Under the pieces are notes generated by a model. The model did not search any database. It was not told the DNA's origin and saw only the letters and a program-made list of their open reading frames with translations. The position numbers were made by a program, and so were the translations under genes. Positions 11,083 through 20,960 of a stretch of DNA of 64,000 nt are shown here, in pieces. Location: NCBI GenBank assembly GCA_022925895.1, contig JAKSYS010000206.1, forward strand, positions 1 through 64,000, written 5' to 3'. Numbering within the stretch: the first letter of the stretch is position 1; each line of letters opens with the position of its first letter. Origin of the DNA: Fragilaria crotonensis (Eukaryota > Bacillariophyta > Fragilariophyceae > Fragilariales > Fragilariaceae).

Positions 11083-12062
11083 GGTGGTTGGTCACGAGGA
11101 GATTCCGTAAGGGGAATACGAGAACGTTTGACGGACAGAAGGGTGTTTCGAAAACTAAATTCTTAAAAGTGTGTGCAAACCAGCACAACGGAACTGCCAT
11201 GAGATCGCTCGCCGCCGCACTCTGCATGGGACAAGGAAAGACTGTCGTGGATGGAGTGTCAAGAATGCGAGAACGACCCATTGCGGACCTCCATTTGAGC
11301 GCTCCGTCCACATCCTCGTCATTATCGTTACTGTTACGTTTGTTGTTGATGTTTGATGTCGCGTTTGTTGAGATTCGCGCCGCTCTTCCTCGTTGGTGAT
11401 GTTTTGACGGGTTTCTCATGACACTGTTTCAAGTTCTTTCTGCCATTGCGCACGCGCCACGCCAGGCATCATCTTTTCTGCTTATGGCCGCGCCTCTCGC
11501 GGTGGGCATTGTTATCGACCGCTCTTGTGCTCATTCCATGAATGCAGATGTTCATCATTCGAACGAGCTGGACAACTGCTTTCGCACTTGTGGCAAGACC
11601 AACAAATCCGATCCGTTGCTGTGCTATCTACTCGAGTTCAAGTACTCGAGTAGGTCAGCAATCTTGTCATCATTGTAGTGTGACAGTGTGATCGTGATAC
11701 ATGATATATGCATGCATGAATGCACCTGCCTCATTCGCGCTTTTTGCAAGAGTGAACCTGATCGTTCAGTCGTTGAATGGAAGATTGCAGACTCGTGTAA
11801 AGGAAAATTCCGATCTTGCCTCAAGTCACGGAAAATTTTGTTACGCAAGAGAGCACTGTATCGTCAATACTGGAAGCTGGACGTCTACACGTACCATAGT
11901 CAGCTGTACAGTTTTCATCAAATGTATATCTATACCCGAATGTTTAACATTAAAACCGTATCAGCTGTCTCGAATCACGACTCTCCCGCGCACATATTTG
12001 TATATTCAATCATGCTTTTCCCGCTCCGGGTTGGGGCTTGGTGCACATCGACTTAAAATTAT
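11083..12062. other. Intergenic region upstream of the ankyrin-kinase gene
   Basis: No gene is supportable. It holds a 350-bp segment (11,199-11,545) with a diverged copy at 16,849-17,225, then about 500 bp of unique sequence up to the heptamer array. It must hold the promoters of the divergent genes on either side. Confidence 0.4.
11199..11545 (+). repeat. Duplicated segment, copy A
   Basis: This shares interrupted but collinear similarity with 16,849-17,225. Both start ATGAGA..GCTCGC.GCCGC, both contain TGCGTTTGTTG followed by GAGATTCGC and a GGTGATGTT block, and both end with GGCC..GCCTCTCGCGG and ATTG. Copy A lies 0.9 kb upstream of the intact ankyrin-kinase gene and copy B just upstream of its pseudogene, so the duplication covered the upstream region and the gene. 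Confidence 0.5.
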
Positions 12063-12065
12063 TTA

Positions 12066-12384
12066 TGCACAACCCACAACCCACAACCCACAACCCACAA
12101 CCCACAACCCACAACCCACAACCCATAACCCACAACCCACAACCCACAACCCACAACCCACAACCCACAACCCACAACCCACAACCCACAACCCACAACC
12201 CACAACCCACAACCCACAACCCACAACCCACAACCCACAACCCACAACCCACAACCCACAACCCACAACCCACAACCCACAACCCACAACCCACAACCCA
12301 TAACCCACAACCCACAACCCACAACCCACAACCCACAACCCACAACCCACAACCCACAACCCACAACCCACAACCCACAACCCA
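12066..12384 (+). repeat. (CCCACAA)n heptamer array, about 45 copies
   Basis: A near-perfect 7-bp tandem repeat covers about 319 bp. Only two units differ, both reading CCCATAA, near 12,121 and 12,298, about 25 units apart. Because seven is not a multiple of three and no unit makes a stop, all frames stay open through it, so the ORFs there are artefacts. It ends 43 bp before the ATG of the ankyrin-kinase gene, placing it in that gene's promoter or 5' leader. Confidence 0.95.
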
Positions 12385-12427
12385 CCCCTCGTTGAACGCG
12401 TGAGATCTCTCTTTTCGAAGTAAAAGC

Positions 12428-15400
12428 ATGTCGTTGAGTATGAATGATCAGAGTTTGATCAACAACGCCCGCGATGGAAATCTACAGGAGGTTTGTGACC
12501 TGTTACTAGCGGGAGCCAACGTTAATGCTCAGGATAGTAAGGGCGACACGGCCCTAATCACGGCGTGCGACCGCAAAAACCTTTCACATGTTGCCCTTGA
12601 AATCTTGAAACGAGACAATGTTGATGTGAATGTCAAGAATAATGTTGGTGACACAGCCCTTTACCGGGCGTGCATGTGCGGGTATTCAGATGTCGCCCTT
12701 GAAATCTTGAAACGAGACAATGTCGATGTGGATGCCAAGGGTAGTTGGGGTTCCACAGCCCTACACTGGGCGTTCGCAACGCGTTCTTCAGAGGTAGCCC
12801 TTGAAATCTTCAAACGAGCCAATTTCGATGTGAATGAACAGGATGTTAAGGGCAACACAGCCCTTATCAAAGCGTGCTACCACAGCCTTGACGAGGTCGC
12901 CCTTGAAATCTTGAAACGAGACAATGTCGATGTGAATGTCAAGAATAGTGATGGCGAGACAGCCCTTCTCCACGCGTGCGACCGCAAAAACCTTTCACAT
13001 GTTGCCCTTGAAATCTTGAAACGAGACAATGTCAATGTGAATGTCAAGGATTGTTATGGTCAGTCAGCCCTTATCCACGCGTGCGAAAATGGCCATGCGG
13101 ATGTCGCCCTTGCAATCTTGAAACGAGACAATGTGGATGTGAACGCCAAGCGTAGAGACGGTCGGACAGCCCTATACTGGGCGTGCTACAATAACCTTTC
13201 AGGTGTCGCACTTGAAATCTTGGAACGAGAAGATGTGGATGTCAATGTCAAGAATAGTGATGGTTTGACATCCCTTGAAAGGGCCAGCCGCAATGGCCAT
13301 GCAGATGTCGTACGTGAAATCTTGAAACGAGAAAACGTCGATGTGAATGCTCAGAATAGTAATGCCGAGACAGCCCTTTTCCTTGCATGCTACAATGGCC
13401 ATGCAGATGTCGCGCTTGAAATCTTGAAACGAGACAATGTTGATGTGAATGTCAAGGATAGTGAAGGGTTGACAGCTCTATATTGGGCGTGCAACAAGAG
13501 CCTTTCAGATGTCGCGCTTGAAATCTTGAAACGAGACAATGTCGTTGTGAATGTCAAGAATAAGAGAGACGGCACAGCCCTTTTCTTGGCCTGCCGCAAT
13601 GGTCTTTCAGATGTTGCCCTTGAAATCTTGAAACAAGACAATGTCAATTTGAATTTCAAGGATAGTGAGGATCAGACAGCCCTGGACTGGGCTCAGGAAA
13701 AGAGACTTTTGGAAGTCACCAACGCATTGCTTGAATACGACTTCCAACAAGAAAACAAGATTAAAGAGGAACGAAAAAACCTCTTCAAGGTGATGACTAG
13801 CGCCTCCAAGGATGATGGTCCCGTTAAACTCTCCCTACAGTTTATTAAGCAGTGCACGACCCTAAGTGAACTTGGATCTGGTGCCTTTGGCAAAGTGTTG
13901 TTGGCCAAGGATAAGTTCCTCCCCCGAAAGTTCGCTGTCAAAACGATCAAATTTTCTCCAAGTTCTGGTGGCTCCGGTGCCCAAGCTCTTGTGACCTTCC
14001 AACGGGAACTGTCGGTACGTTCAGTATGGTGTTGCCTCGTTTGGAACAACGAATCCCGTCTTTGTCTCTCTCGAGTTCTCACAATAACGCGCAATTCCGC
14101 CAGACACTCAAAAGATTTCGTCATCCCAATATCATTGTCTTGTACGGCTACAATTTAAACGTCAGTGCAGAAGAGCAGTTTTTGGTGTTTGAATACGCGG
14201 AAAAGGGCTCCCTCGACGGCTTCTTCAAGAACGACGATACGAGAGCGAACCTGCCTGCAGATACGCGACTGTCAATCATGTACCAAGTGGCGAGAGCATT
14301 GCACGTCTTGCACACTGGTGCTCACCGTGTTATCAAGAGTGCAAAGATATGTCTGACGGAAGATCTTACACCACGTGGTGCTGCAGATTGGCACGTGTTT
14401 CACCGTGATATCAAGAGTGCAAACATTTGTCTGACGGAAGATCATACACCACGGCTCATTGATTGTGGACTGGCCAAGTTGGTAGAGGACGAGAACAACG
14501 CTTCTCCGTCGCAGTCGACCATGCCAACTGGGTCAACAGAAGACCCTGCATTTGGAACCAAGGAGTACATGTGCCCAGAGTATCTCTTAAGCCACGGATT
14601 CCGTAAATATATTCCCGCCTATGATGTGTATTCTTTTGGCGTTGTCATGGCTGAGCTAATTTTGGGCCGCTTGAATTGCAAGCCGACAAATGTCTTAGAG
14701 ACGTACGTCCAGGCTTGGGAGACGCCTGTCGTTGATGATGGATGGAAACAGCTCCAAAAAGATGCGGATAACAAGGTCGACTGGAAACCAGACGCTCTTG
14801 AACTAGTTTGCAAGATAGCGCTTGGATGTATCACCCGTTCACCTAAAGGAAGGCTGAGCACGGACGAGCTCCTTCCGATGCTACACCATGCCTTCAAGTT
14901 ACAAGGTGGTATAAGGGACTTTGAGTCGGAGGGTAAATCCATTGATCTCAATGCCCTTCTCAGAAGGTTGAACACTGGGAAAAGGAACTCTGAGATGGAG
15001 GGTTCTGTTCATGGTTTGTGTGTCGCTTGCACCCTAAACGATGCCGTTGTAAAGTGTAAGGGAGAGTCTCACGCACTGTGCTCCGGCTGTCTTGAGGATA
15101 AGATTGTGCGCGCCCCTAGCACTGGCGGTTTTCAACTCTTGTGCCTGACGGTCGGGTGCACGAGCCAATTCACGGAAAATGATATTTGTATGAAAATAGA
15201 CGCTAGTGCATTCAGCCTCTTCTTGCACAAGATCAGAGAACCAGATTTCGACAAACTCCATAAAGGGCAGAAAGAACACAATGAATTGCAGAAGGAAACC
15301 AAACAAGATGTCAAGGAAACCAAACAAGATGTCAAGGAAACCAAACAAGATGTCAAGGAAACCAAACAAGTTGTCAAGATAACCAAACAAGTTGTCGATG

Positions 15401-16068
15401 AAATCAGCGAAGGGCAGAAAAAGATGGCGCTCGCATTGGACCGTTACTTGTCAACGTTGGAAAAGCTCCATGCGTATATGGATCAACTCAATGTGTGCCC
15501 GAATCTCATGAAGTTCACTCCCAGCGCGGTGGGTCTCAAGAATTGTTGCATGGCCATGGTGCGCGCTCCCAGCGTGGTTGGTCTCAAGAATTGTTTCATG
15601 GCCATCAACGGGAAGAGAAAATACGAGGTGGTATTCTTGTGTGAACACTCGCGTGAAGATGGTCACGAGCCCTTTGAGATCACGGTGGACAGCAAATGGA
15701 CTGCAACCGCTTTACCTTGGCTTGAAGCTATAATCAATATACTCAAGATAGCAGGAGCCGCGGCACCGCCCCCCCTCGGTGTGCTTCTGACCGCACCCGC
15801 AGTAGTTGCACGTTCTAATACTACCAACGAGGAGCGGGCGTTAATCGAGGAGTTGGAGGGCGAAGGAAAACATGGTGAGCAGAAATTAAAGTTATGCGGA
15901 GATGCGTTAAAGATGATTGCAAGAAAGGCCAACAAGAAGAAGAATAAGGAGTGCTGGGAGGCTAAGATGCGTATGGTGCCCGTAACCATCAATGGAAAGC
16001 GAACGACAATTTGGGTGAAAAACGAATTCGAAGAGGACGGCGTTGGCGGTTTGAGGAGGCGATCCTAA
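12428..16068 (+). CDS. Ankyrin-repeat receptor-like protein kinase with Cys-rich module and coiled coil
   Basis: Two exons, 12,428-14,014 and 14,104-16,068, flank an 89-nt intron (GTACGT...CCGCCAG). The splice restores FQRELSTLKRFRHPNI; the total is 1,183 residues. Residues 1-440 hold 12-13 ankyrin repeats of 34-35 residues, unusually alike (VALEILKRDNVDVN recurs). A kinase follows: glycine loop GSGAFGKV at 483-490, AVK at 503-505, HRD at 629-631, and DCG instead of DFG at 649-651. Within it, the catalytic loop is duplicated, with the first copy reading HRVIKSAK. Next come a Cys/His-rich RING- or IBR-like module at about 835-885, heptads of KETKQDV at about 925-955, and a C-terminal domain with FLCEHSREDGHEPFEI and a GDALKMIARKA helix. 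There is no signal peptide or membrane span, so it is cytosolic. A sensing or immune-like role is only inferred. The C-terminal domain may be one shared with Roco-type proteins (low confidence). Confidence 0.75.
14323..14453 (+). repeat. In-frame duplication of the kinase catalytic loop
   Basis: The 53-bp blocks 14,323-14,375 and 14,401-14,453 agree at about 49 positions and are 78 bp (26 codons) apart. The first encodes HRVIKSAKICLTEDLTPR and the second HRDIKSANICLTEDHTPR. The first copy has lost the catalytic Asp and the metal-binding Asn; the second keeps both. Confidence 0.9.
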
Positions 16069-16848
16069 GGAAAGCGGTGCAGTACGACAGTAGTGCATGT
16101 CACGAAAGCGAAATACGGTGTACGGTGTACAGTGTGCAGCAGTGGTCGACCGGCGACTGTGCTGACCGATATCGATGATGAAATTGTCGTACAGTCGTAC
16201 AATGTAGTACTCAGTACTCAGAGTACATGTATAGCGAACATTTATATGTGAGGTGTGAGACAACAAGCAAGCCTATGACGTTTGTTAGCGATACGGTGCG
16301 CATTCCACAGTACATTGGAGGACTCACCATCAAGCACCACACTCGTTCACCGAGTCAGGATCCGGGGACGTGGTGTTGTTGAATAGATGAGAGAGAGAGA
16401 GCGAAATGTCTTGGTACACAACCGATCCCTCACACACACGTGATGGGAGAATGCCGATTAACCACTCACTCAGAGCGTTATTCGTCGAACCCGCGAAGTA
16501 CCTATGCGGTGGATCGGGGTTGACAATGAAGAAACCCGTGATCAACTCAGAGTTGAGGGCTTTGAAACCTGTGACAACTTTCAAGTCAAGGGCGGACGGA
16601 CAAGGATGTTCGCGATCTCGTGACATCCTATGGACGACGCACACTTGACGACGGACATCATCTACGGAGTTCGTCGTACTTGCAGGATTTTGACAGGGTT
16701 AGCAGAATCCCGTCCTTGGATGAGTTCAATGGTGATCCAGCTGCCTTCAGGCCTGCACTTGACGTCGCTTTGGCCTGTGCTGATGTAGCGCGCATCAAGA
16801 ACGACCAAGCTGATGTTGTTTCTTGGGAAATGCCGGTACTTCAATCAT
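16069..16848. other. Non-coding spacer
   Basis: About 780 bp downstream of the ankyrin-kinase gene. I see short microsatellite-like runs (GAGAGAGAGAG near 16,390) and small chance ORFs, but no recognisable gene. Confidence 0.35.
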
Positions 16849-17225
16849 GAGACTGCTCGCGGCCGCCCTTGGCACAAGCGTCACGTGTGTGGAAGAACGA
16901 AATGTCCGCCAGTCATCATGGATGCGATGACCGGTGCCGCCACTTCCCGAGGCAAGAGGCAAAGTTACGGTCACCTTGATAAGGCACGTTGTGTTGTCAT
17001 GATCTCTGCGCTGCGTTCCTTTTGCATGTTGGTTGTTGCGTTTGTTGTTGCTAGTAGAGATTCGCACTCGTGTATGCGACGTTTTCTCGCATCACCCCTT
17101 TGGTGATGTTCGTACGTGCACACACCAGGCCTCGATCAGGGGGAAAATGTCATGTCAGTTCCTATCCCCTCGGCTCGTGGCCGGGCCTCTCGCGGATGGC
17201 GATGGTGCCATTGCCAACAAGGATG
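16849..17225 (+). repeat. Duplicated segment, copy B
   Basis: Diverged copy of 11,199-11,545 with the same order of matching blocks. It lies directly upstream of the remnant of a second ankyrin-kinase-family gene and supports an old tandem duplication of the whole locus. Confidence 0.5.
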
Positions 17226-17596
17226 AACTCATTTCGGCCTAAGTCGTCGGCCAGTTGATACAGCACAACAAGGTAGATCTGAAATGATGTTGCATCAGCT
17301 CGTTATATGGCTAATGATAATGGGCATCATTCCGTTGGACTTGTCTTCCGGCAGCATGAGAAAGCATTCGTGGCAGGAGAACTGGACCGAAAATCGCTTG
17401 GTGATGTGATGAGAACCGCCTCCGCTGATCCCGTTGATTTCTCCTATCTGTTCATCAAACTTAGTCATGGAAGTGGATGCCAACTGTCATGCTTGATCAG
17501 CGGATGATCAACTCAACCTTTCCTCGACAAAGATGTGTTGGGACGCATATCTGTTGAGACGTTCAATAGGTACATTGAAAAACGAGCCAACCAGAC

Positions 17597-17614
17597 GATG
17601 TTGGAGCAATATTA
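17597..17614 (+). repeat. LINE target-site duplication, left copy
   Basis: GATGTTGGAGCAATATTA, 18 bp, identical to 20,221-20,238. It is part of the interrupted pseudogene sequence. Confidence 0.9.
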
Positions 17615-20220
17615 TATATAGAACTAATTATCGGGTTTTCACCGTCTCTGATCTTTTTGCAAGACCGGAGTGTGTACCCCACTGGGCCAAACCGTATTAC
17701 AGGTTGGCGTCAGTTGTTTTTATCCTAAGCCTAACTTTCCTAACGTGTGATGTCTGGTGCTTGTAGTAATACAGGTGCTGTTGGTCGAAAAAACTGTGTC
17801 ATCAGAAGTTGTCTCTTCCCGTCTTTGATCATTCGCTCGCGGGACATGCGAGTATAGCGCAGCCAACGTCGCCGAGACGCTGTACTTTTCTTGAGTATGT
17901 CTTCCAGCGGAGCATCGCAGTAATGTCTATCGCCTGTCTGTAGTAGGTCTGGGTGTGCATACAATTCTCGAATCTCTCGAGCTTCCGAGTCTCTGAGATC
18001 CTTTAGTGCCTGTTCGTCGGATTGATGAAGAACCGTGTTGCGGCTTTTCCATAGTCGTTGGTTGACATTGTGGACATATCGTAGTATAGATGTGAGCTTT
18101 GGGAAGCCGTCGCCTTGCTGTTCTTGGTGTGCATGATCATACATGGCTTCTTCTGCCAGTTTCCGCCACTCCACACTCATGTAGCCCTTGACTGCATTGT
18201 CCCAACCAATTGTTTCTTGATCCTTGAGTGCGCATCTGATCCTATCGCGCATTTTCGCTGGGAATTCCGTAATGTCGGGAGCATATGTCGTATCATCGTA
18301 CCAAGACATAACCCCGCCCTTCACTAGCGTATAGACTGGGTGACATTCACGTGGAGACATATTTTTTCGGAATTCGCTGAGTGCCTGCACACGATCGGGA
18401 TTGTTTTGACATCGGAGAACATGGGCCGTCGTCTCTATATGAACCATGCAACATGGACATTTGTCCAGATTGTCGCTCTTAATCGCAGATACTCGTTGCC
18501 GTCGCGTTCCAGTGTACCACTGATCGAAGATGAATTTTGTATGTGCAACTTTAGCGGTTGGAGACAGTTTGCGATAGAAGCGACCGAACAGTTCGAAATC
18601 AGCACGATCCCAGGTTTGATTTGACCAACCCCGGCGAGTCTGGATATAATTCCGAAGGTGATAACCGTTAATATGGAAACGGAGTGTTGCCTCCTCTTGG
18701 CCAACCACCCTGACGCCGTTGACCACGATTGATACCCTTGATTCTGGAGTATGATCCGTGCGTTCCACTGACTGACGGAGAGAACGTTGCATGCGATACC
18801 ACGTTGCGAGATGGTCTGCGCGGTTGTTCATCTTGGAGTCGTTGCTCTGTCCGCCACTGTCCGTCTGGTGTCCCTTCACCCAGACTGGATGGATGCTTCG
18901 ACGCATATCTACATTTGCAGTCTTGATAATACCCAAATAATCGGCGTTGCTTGGTTGTCGCTCTTTCGGACGTTTTCGCTCTGTTGCTTTTGTTACGTTC
19001 GTGATCGCCGCTTTACTATCCGTCACCCATCGAAAAGTACATTTATGTTGTTTTCCCCACAAGGAATGAAGCAATGACAGGAAAAGCAGAGACGCTGCAT
19101 ATCCTCCAAGTTCGCAGCGCGTTGAATTCGCCGTATCATACGGGCCATCAACCGGGCCGGCTCCTTCCACCAATACTTCATTGGCTTTGGTGCTGATAAT
19201 CCATCCGAAGGTCCCTAGATGCCCCTTCAAACCACCGTCGGTTGCGATCGTTAACTTCTGCTTCTTTTGGCACTCCTCCCACAATTTGTCGCTAGACGAC
19301 TTCAGACTGATGTGTGAAAGAAGACGCCGCCGTGGGCGTGATAATGAGGATATAACGGTATCTATGTTGTCAGGAGTGGTCGTCATACTCCCAGTGGAGG
19401 TGATGGATTGCTTCAGATCGCGTAGCGTAGGACGTGGTGATGTGGCCCAGAAACGATCGTAACGAAGATACTGTGACTGGATGTAGCGCTTCCATAACCG
19501 ACGTTGTGACGGAGTTAGGACATCCTGCCTTGGCCATGCCTTGTTGTTGCAGAAATGGTTTGGACGCCGCGCCTCCAATGCCCATGTCGCAATTTTATTG
19601 CTTTCCGTCGGGTCGACGAGTTCCGCGAGAGTAGAGACCTGAAGGTGAAGTCGCACGAGATTTAAGTCGATCTGTTGACGAGTGCTGTAGCCTCGCAAAC
19701 GCTGTAAATCCATGGTGCAGCTATCGTGTCTACCTTGCAATGTGATGGTAAAAGTGTCAGTCAACGTGATCCGAATGTTGTGATTGGACATAAATTGCCG
19801 CATGGACAAAATCCATGTCGGTGTGAGATAGGCAATGTGATAGCTCGGTTCCTCCAAAAGTGGATAGGACAGACCAGATTCCAATTGGGATGCCTGTAGC
19901 TGAAGAATAAGTAACTGTCCTACCTTCGTGTTCCCATACACCTCGTGTCGAAAATATTTAATGATTTCGATGCCGCATTCCGTTCGAAGATCCATTAGAT
20001 TTAGACCCCCCATTTCCACGGGACCATGTCGAATTGCAGTAGGCAGTTTAGACGATAGACCCAGTCGCTGTACAAGTGTTGGAAGAATCTTTGATTGGAT
20101 GCTGTTGAGTTCTTCTTCGTCGATCGCTATCGCTGGTAGCGAGTAAAGCATTGCTGGCTTGTATATGGACCGATGAAATACTCGTACGTCCGAGGAATTT
20201 AGTCGCGGAGATCGGAGACA
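17615..20220 (-). mobile_element. 5'-truncated, recently inserted LINE (diatom RT/RNase H type)
   Basis: A 2.6-kb element lies between perfect 18-bp direct repeats. Its reading frame is open from the 5' breakpoint (CLRSPRLNSSDVRVFHRSIYKPAMLYSLP, the reverse-transcriptase thumb region) through RNase H to the C-terminus. The 3' UTR is about 125 bp and ends in ATAATTAGTTC then TATATA, with no poly-A tail. The endonuclease and RT palm are missing, as in abortive target-primed reverse transcription. The perfect target duplication and unbroken frame mean the insertion is young. Confidence 0.9.
17740..20151 (-). CDS. LINE ORF2 C-terminal part: RT thumb, RNase H, zinc knuckle, PIP-box-like tail
   Basis: From the internal Met (MLYSLPAIAIDEEEL) there are 803 residues; the frame continues upstream to 20,220. 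The RNase H domain shows TIATDGGLKG with the first catalytic Asp, RCELGGYAA with the Glu, and VTDSKAAI with the second Asp, then a HQTDSGGQSND..NNRADHLA region. A CPCCMVHIETTAHVLRC zinc knuckle of the LINE C-terminal type follows. The last 30 residues contain QLLMTQFF, which fits the PCNA-interacting consensus Q-x-x-[ILM]-x-x-[FY]-[FY]. The protein is an incomplete copy and cannot drive its own retrotransposition. Confidence 0.85.
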   Translation of the reverse strand: MLYSLPAIAIDEEELNSIQSKILPTLVQRLGLSSKLPTAIRHGPVEMGGLNLMDLRTECGIEIIKYFRHEVYGNTKVGQLLILQLQASQLESGLSYPLLEEPSYHIAYLTPTWILSMRQFMSNHNIRITLTDTFTITLQGRHDSCTMDLQRLRGYSTRQQIDLNLVRLHLQVSTLAELVDPTESNKIATWALEARRPNHFCNNKAWPRQDVLTPSQRRLWKRYIQSQYLRYDRFWATSPRPTLRDLKQSITSTGSMTTTPDNIDTVISSLSRPRRRLLSHISLKSSSDKLWEECQKKQKLTIATDGGLKGHLGTFGWIISTKANEVLVEGAGPVDGPYDTANSTRCELGGYAASLLFLSLLHSLWGKQHKCTFRWVTDSKAAITNVTKATERKRPKERQPSNADYLGIIKTANVDMRRSIHPVWVKGHQTDSGGQSNDSKMNNRADHLATWYRMQRSLRQSVERTDHTPESRVSIVVNGVRVVGQEEATLRFHINGYHLRNYIQTRRGWSNQTWDRADFELFGRFYRKLSPTAKVAHTKFIFDQWYTGTRRQRVSAIKSDNLDKCPCCMVHIETTAHVLRCQNNPDRVQALSEFRKNMSPRECHPVYTLVKGGVMSWYDDTTYAPDITEFPAKMRDRIRCALKDQETIGWDNAVKGYMSVEWRKLAEEAMYDHAHQEQQGDGFPKLTSILRYVHNVNQRLWKSRNTVLHQSDEQALKDLRDSEAREIRELYAHPDLLQTGDRHYCDAPLEDILKKSTASRRRWLRYTRMSRERMIKDGKRQLLMTQFFRPTAPVLLQAPDITR

Positions 20221-20238
20221 GATGTTGGAGCAATATTA
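20221..20238 (+). repeat. LINE target-site duplication, right copy
   Basis: Perfect 18-bp match of 17,597-17,614. Confidence 0.9.
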
Positions 20239-20960
20239 CCGCCGATGCGAATCCCGATTCGATGATGTAGTCCGATCCCTTTACGGGTTGAGTTCCGCTG
20301 TGCATTACATCAAAAAGGGTGTTGACGACAACAACGAATTGCTGAACAAGCAGCAGCACACGCTGCAGAAAATTTGGCAAAAGGATTGGACCGGTCCTTG
20401 GCAGTGTTGTCCTTGCTCGCAGCGAATCATCACGGTCGAGAAGAAGGACCAGAACTGGGATCAGGAACGTGGTGAAGCAAATATTCAAGGTGGTCTTTAT
20501 TTGTGCGCACTCCGCGCGAACCGGACCATAAACCCTTTGAGATCGAGATGCCAAAAAGATGGATTGTAAAGATTGCACCATGGCTTAAATTGTGCCTCCT
20601 GGCACTCAAAGGCATTGCCATTTCTCAAGGCCTTCCGTTCCCCATTTCGAATCTCCATTTTTTCGAACAATTTGAAATGATGAAGACGTTCCTCGATTCG
20701 TTGATCGAAGAAGGAACAAAGACTCTCTTGTCGCATTGCGAGGCTCTCCTTGAGAATGGCACCATGAAGATCAAAATATATGGTCAGATGCAGACACTAG
20801 CGGGAGATGCGTTCAAGATGATCGCAGACAAGGCTATGAATGAGAAGCGATCGCAGTGGAAGCCACCGCAGATGGTTCCGGTGTGCGATCGGAACGGGAC
20901 GATAATGTGGGTGATATGTCAGTGCATATTTCATTCTTGCTACTGTGCAATTGTCTAATC

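Larger units (their letters stand above)
17290..20960 (+). pseudogene. Decayed paralogue of the ankyrin-kinase gene C-terminus, split by a LINE
   Basis: The left part, 17,290-17,614, encodes a diverged version of the Cys-rich module: GSGCQLSCLISG, then an in-frame TGA where the intact gene has VGC, then FLDKDVLGRISVETFNRYIEKRANQTMLEQYY across the LINE junction. The right part, 20,221-20,960, continues RRCESRFDDVVRSLYG and then REPDHKPFEIEMPKRW, APWLKLCLLALKG and LAGDAFKMIADKA, matching the C-terminal domain of the intact gene. The ankyrin and kinase parts are absent. There is at least one stop and one frame change, so it is non-functional. The LINE occupies 17,615-20,220 and split an already duplicated gene. 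Confidence 0.7.

Noticed and set aside
12066-12384. CCCACAA array as an interstitial telomere
   Set aside because: The unit is not the TTAGGG-type expected for diatoms and there is no sign of a chromosome fusion; it ends beside a gene.
11701-12429. Long ORFs on both strands through the heptamer array (QPTTHNP and GLWVVGC repeats)
   Set aside because: A 7-bp repeat without stops keeps every frame open; the ORFs are a by-product of the array.
17490-17525. In-frame TGA at a Cys position as a selenocysteine codon
   Set aside because: The gene copy has also lost its N-terminal domains and has a frame change and a LINE insert; a plain nonsense mutation is simpler, and no SECIS element was recognised.
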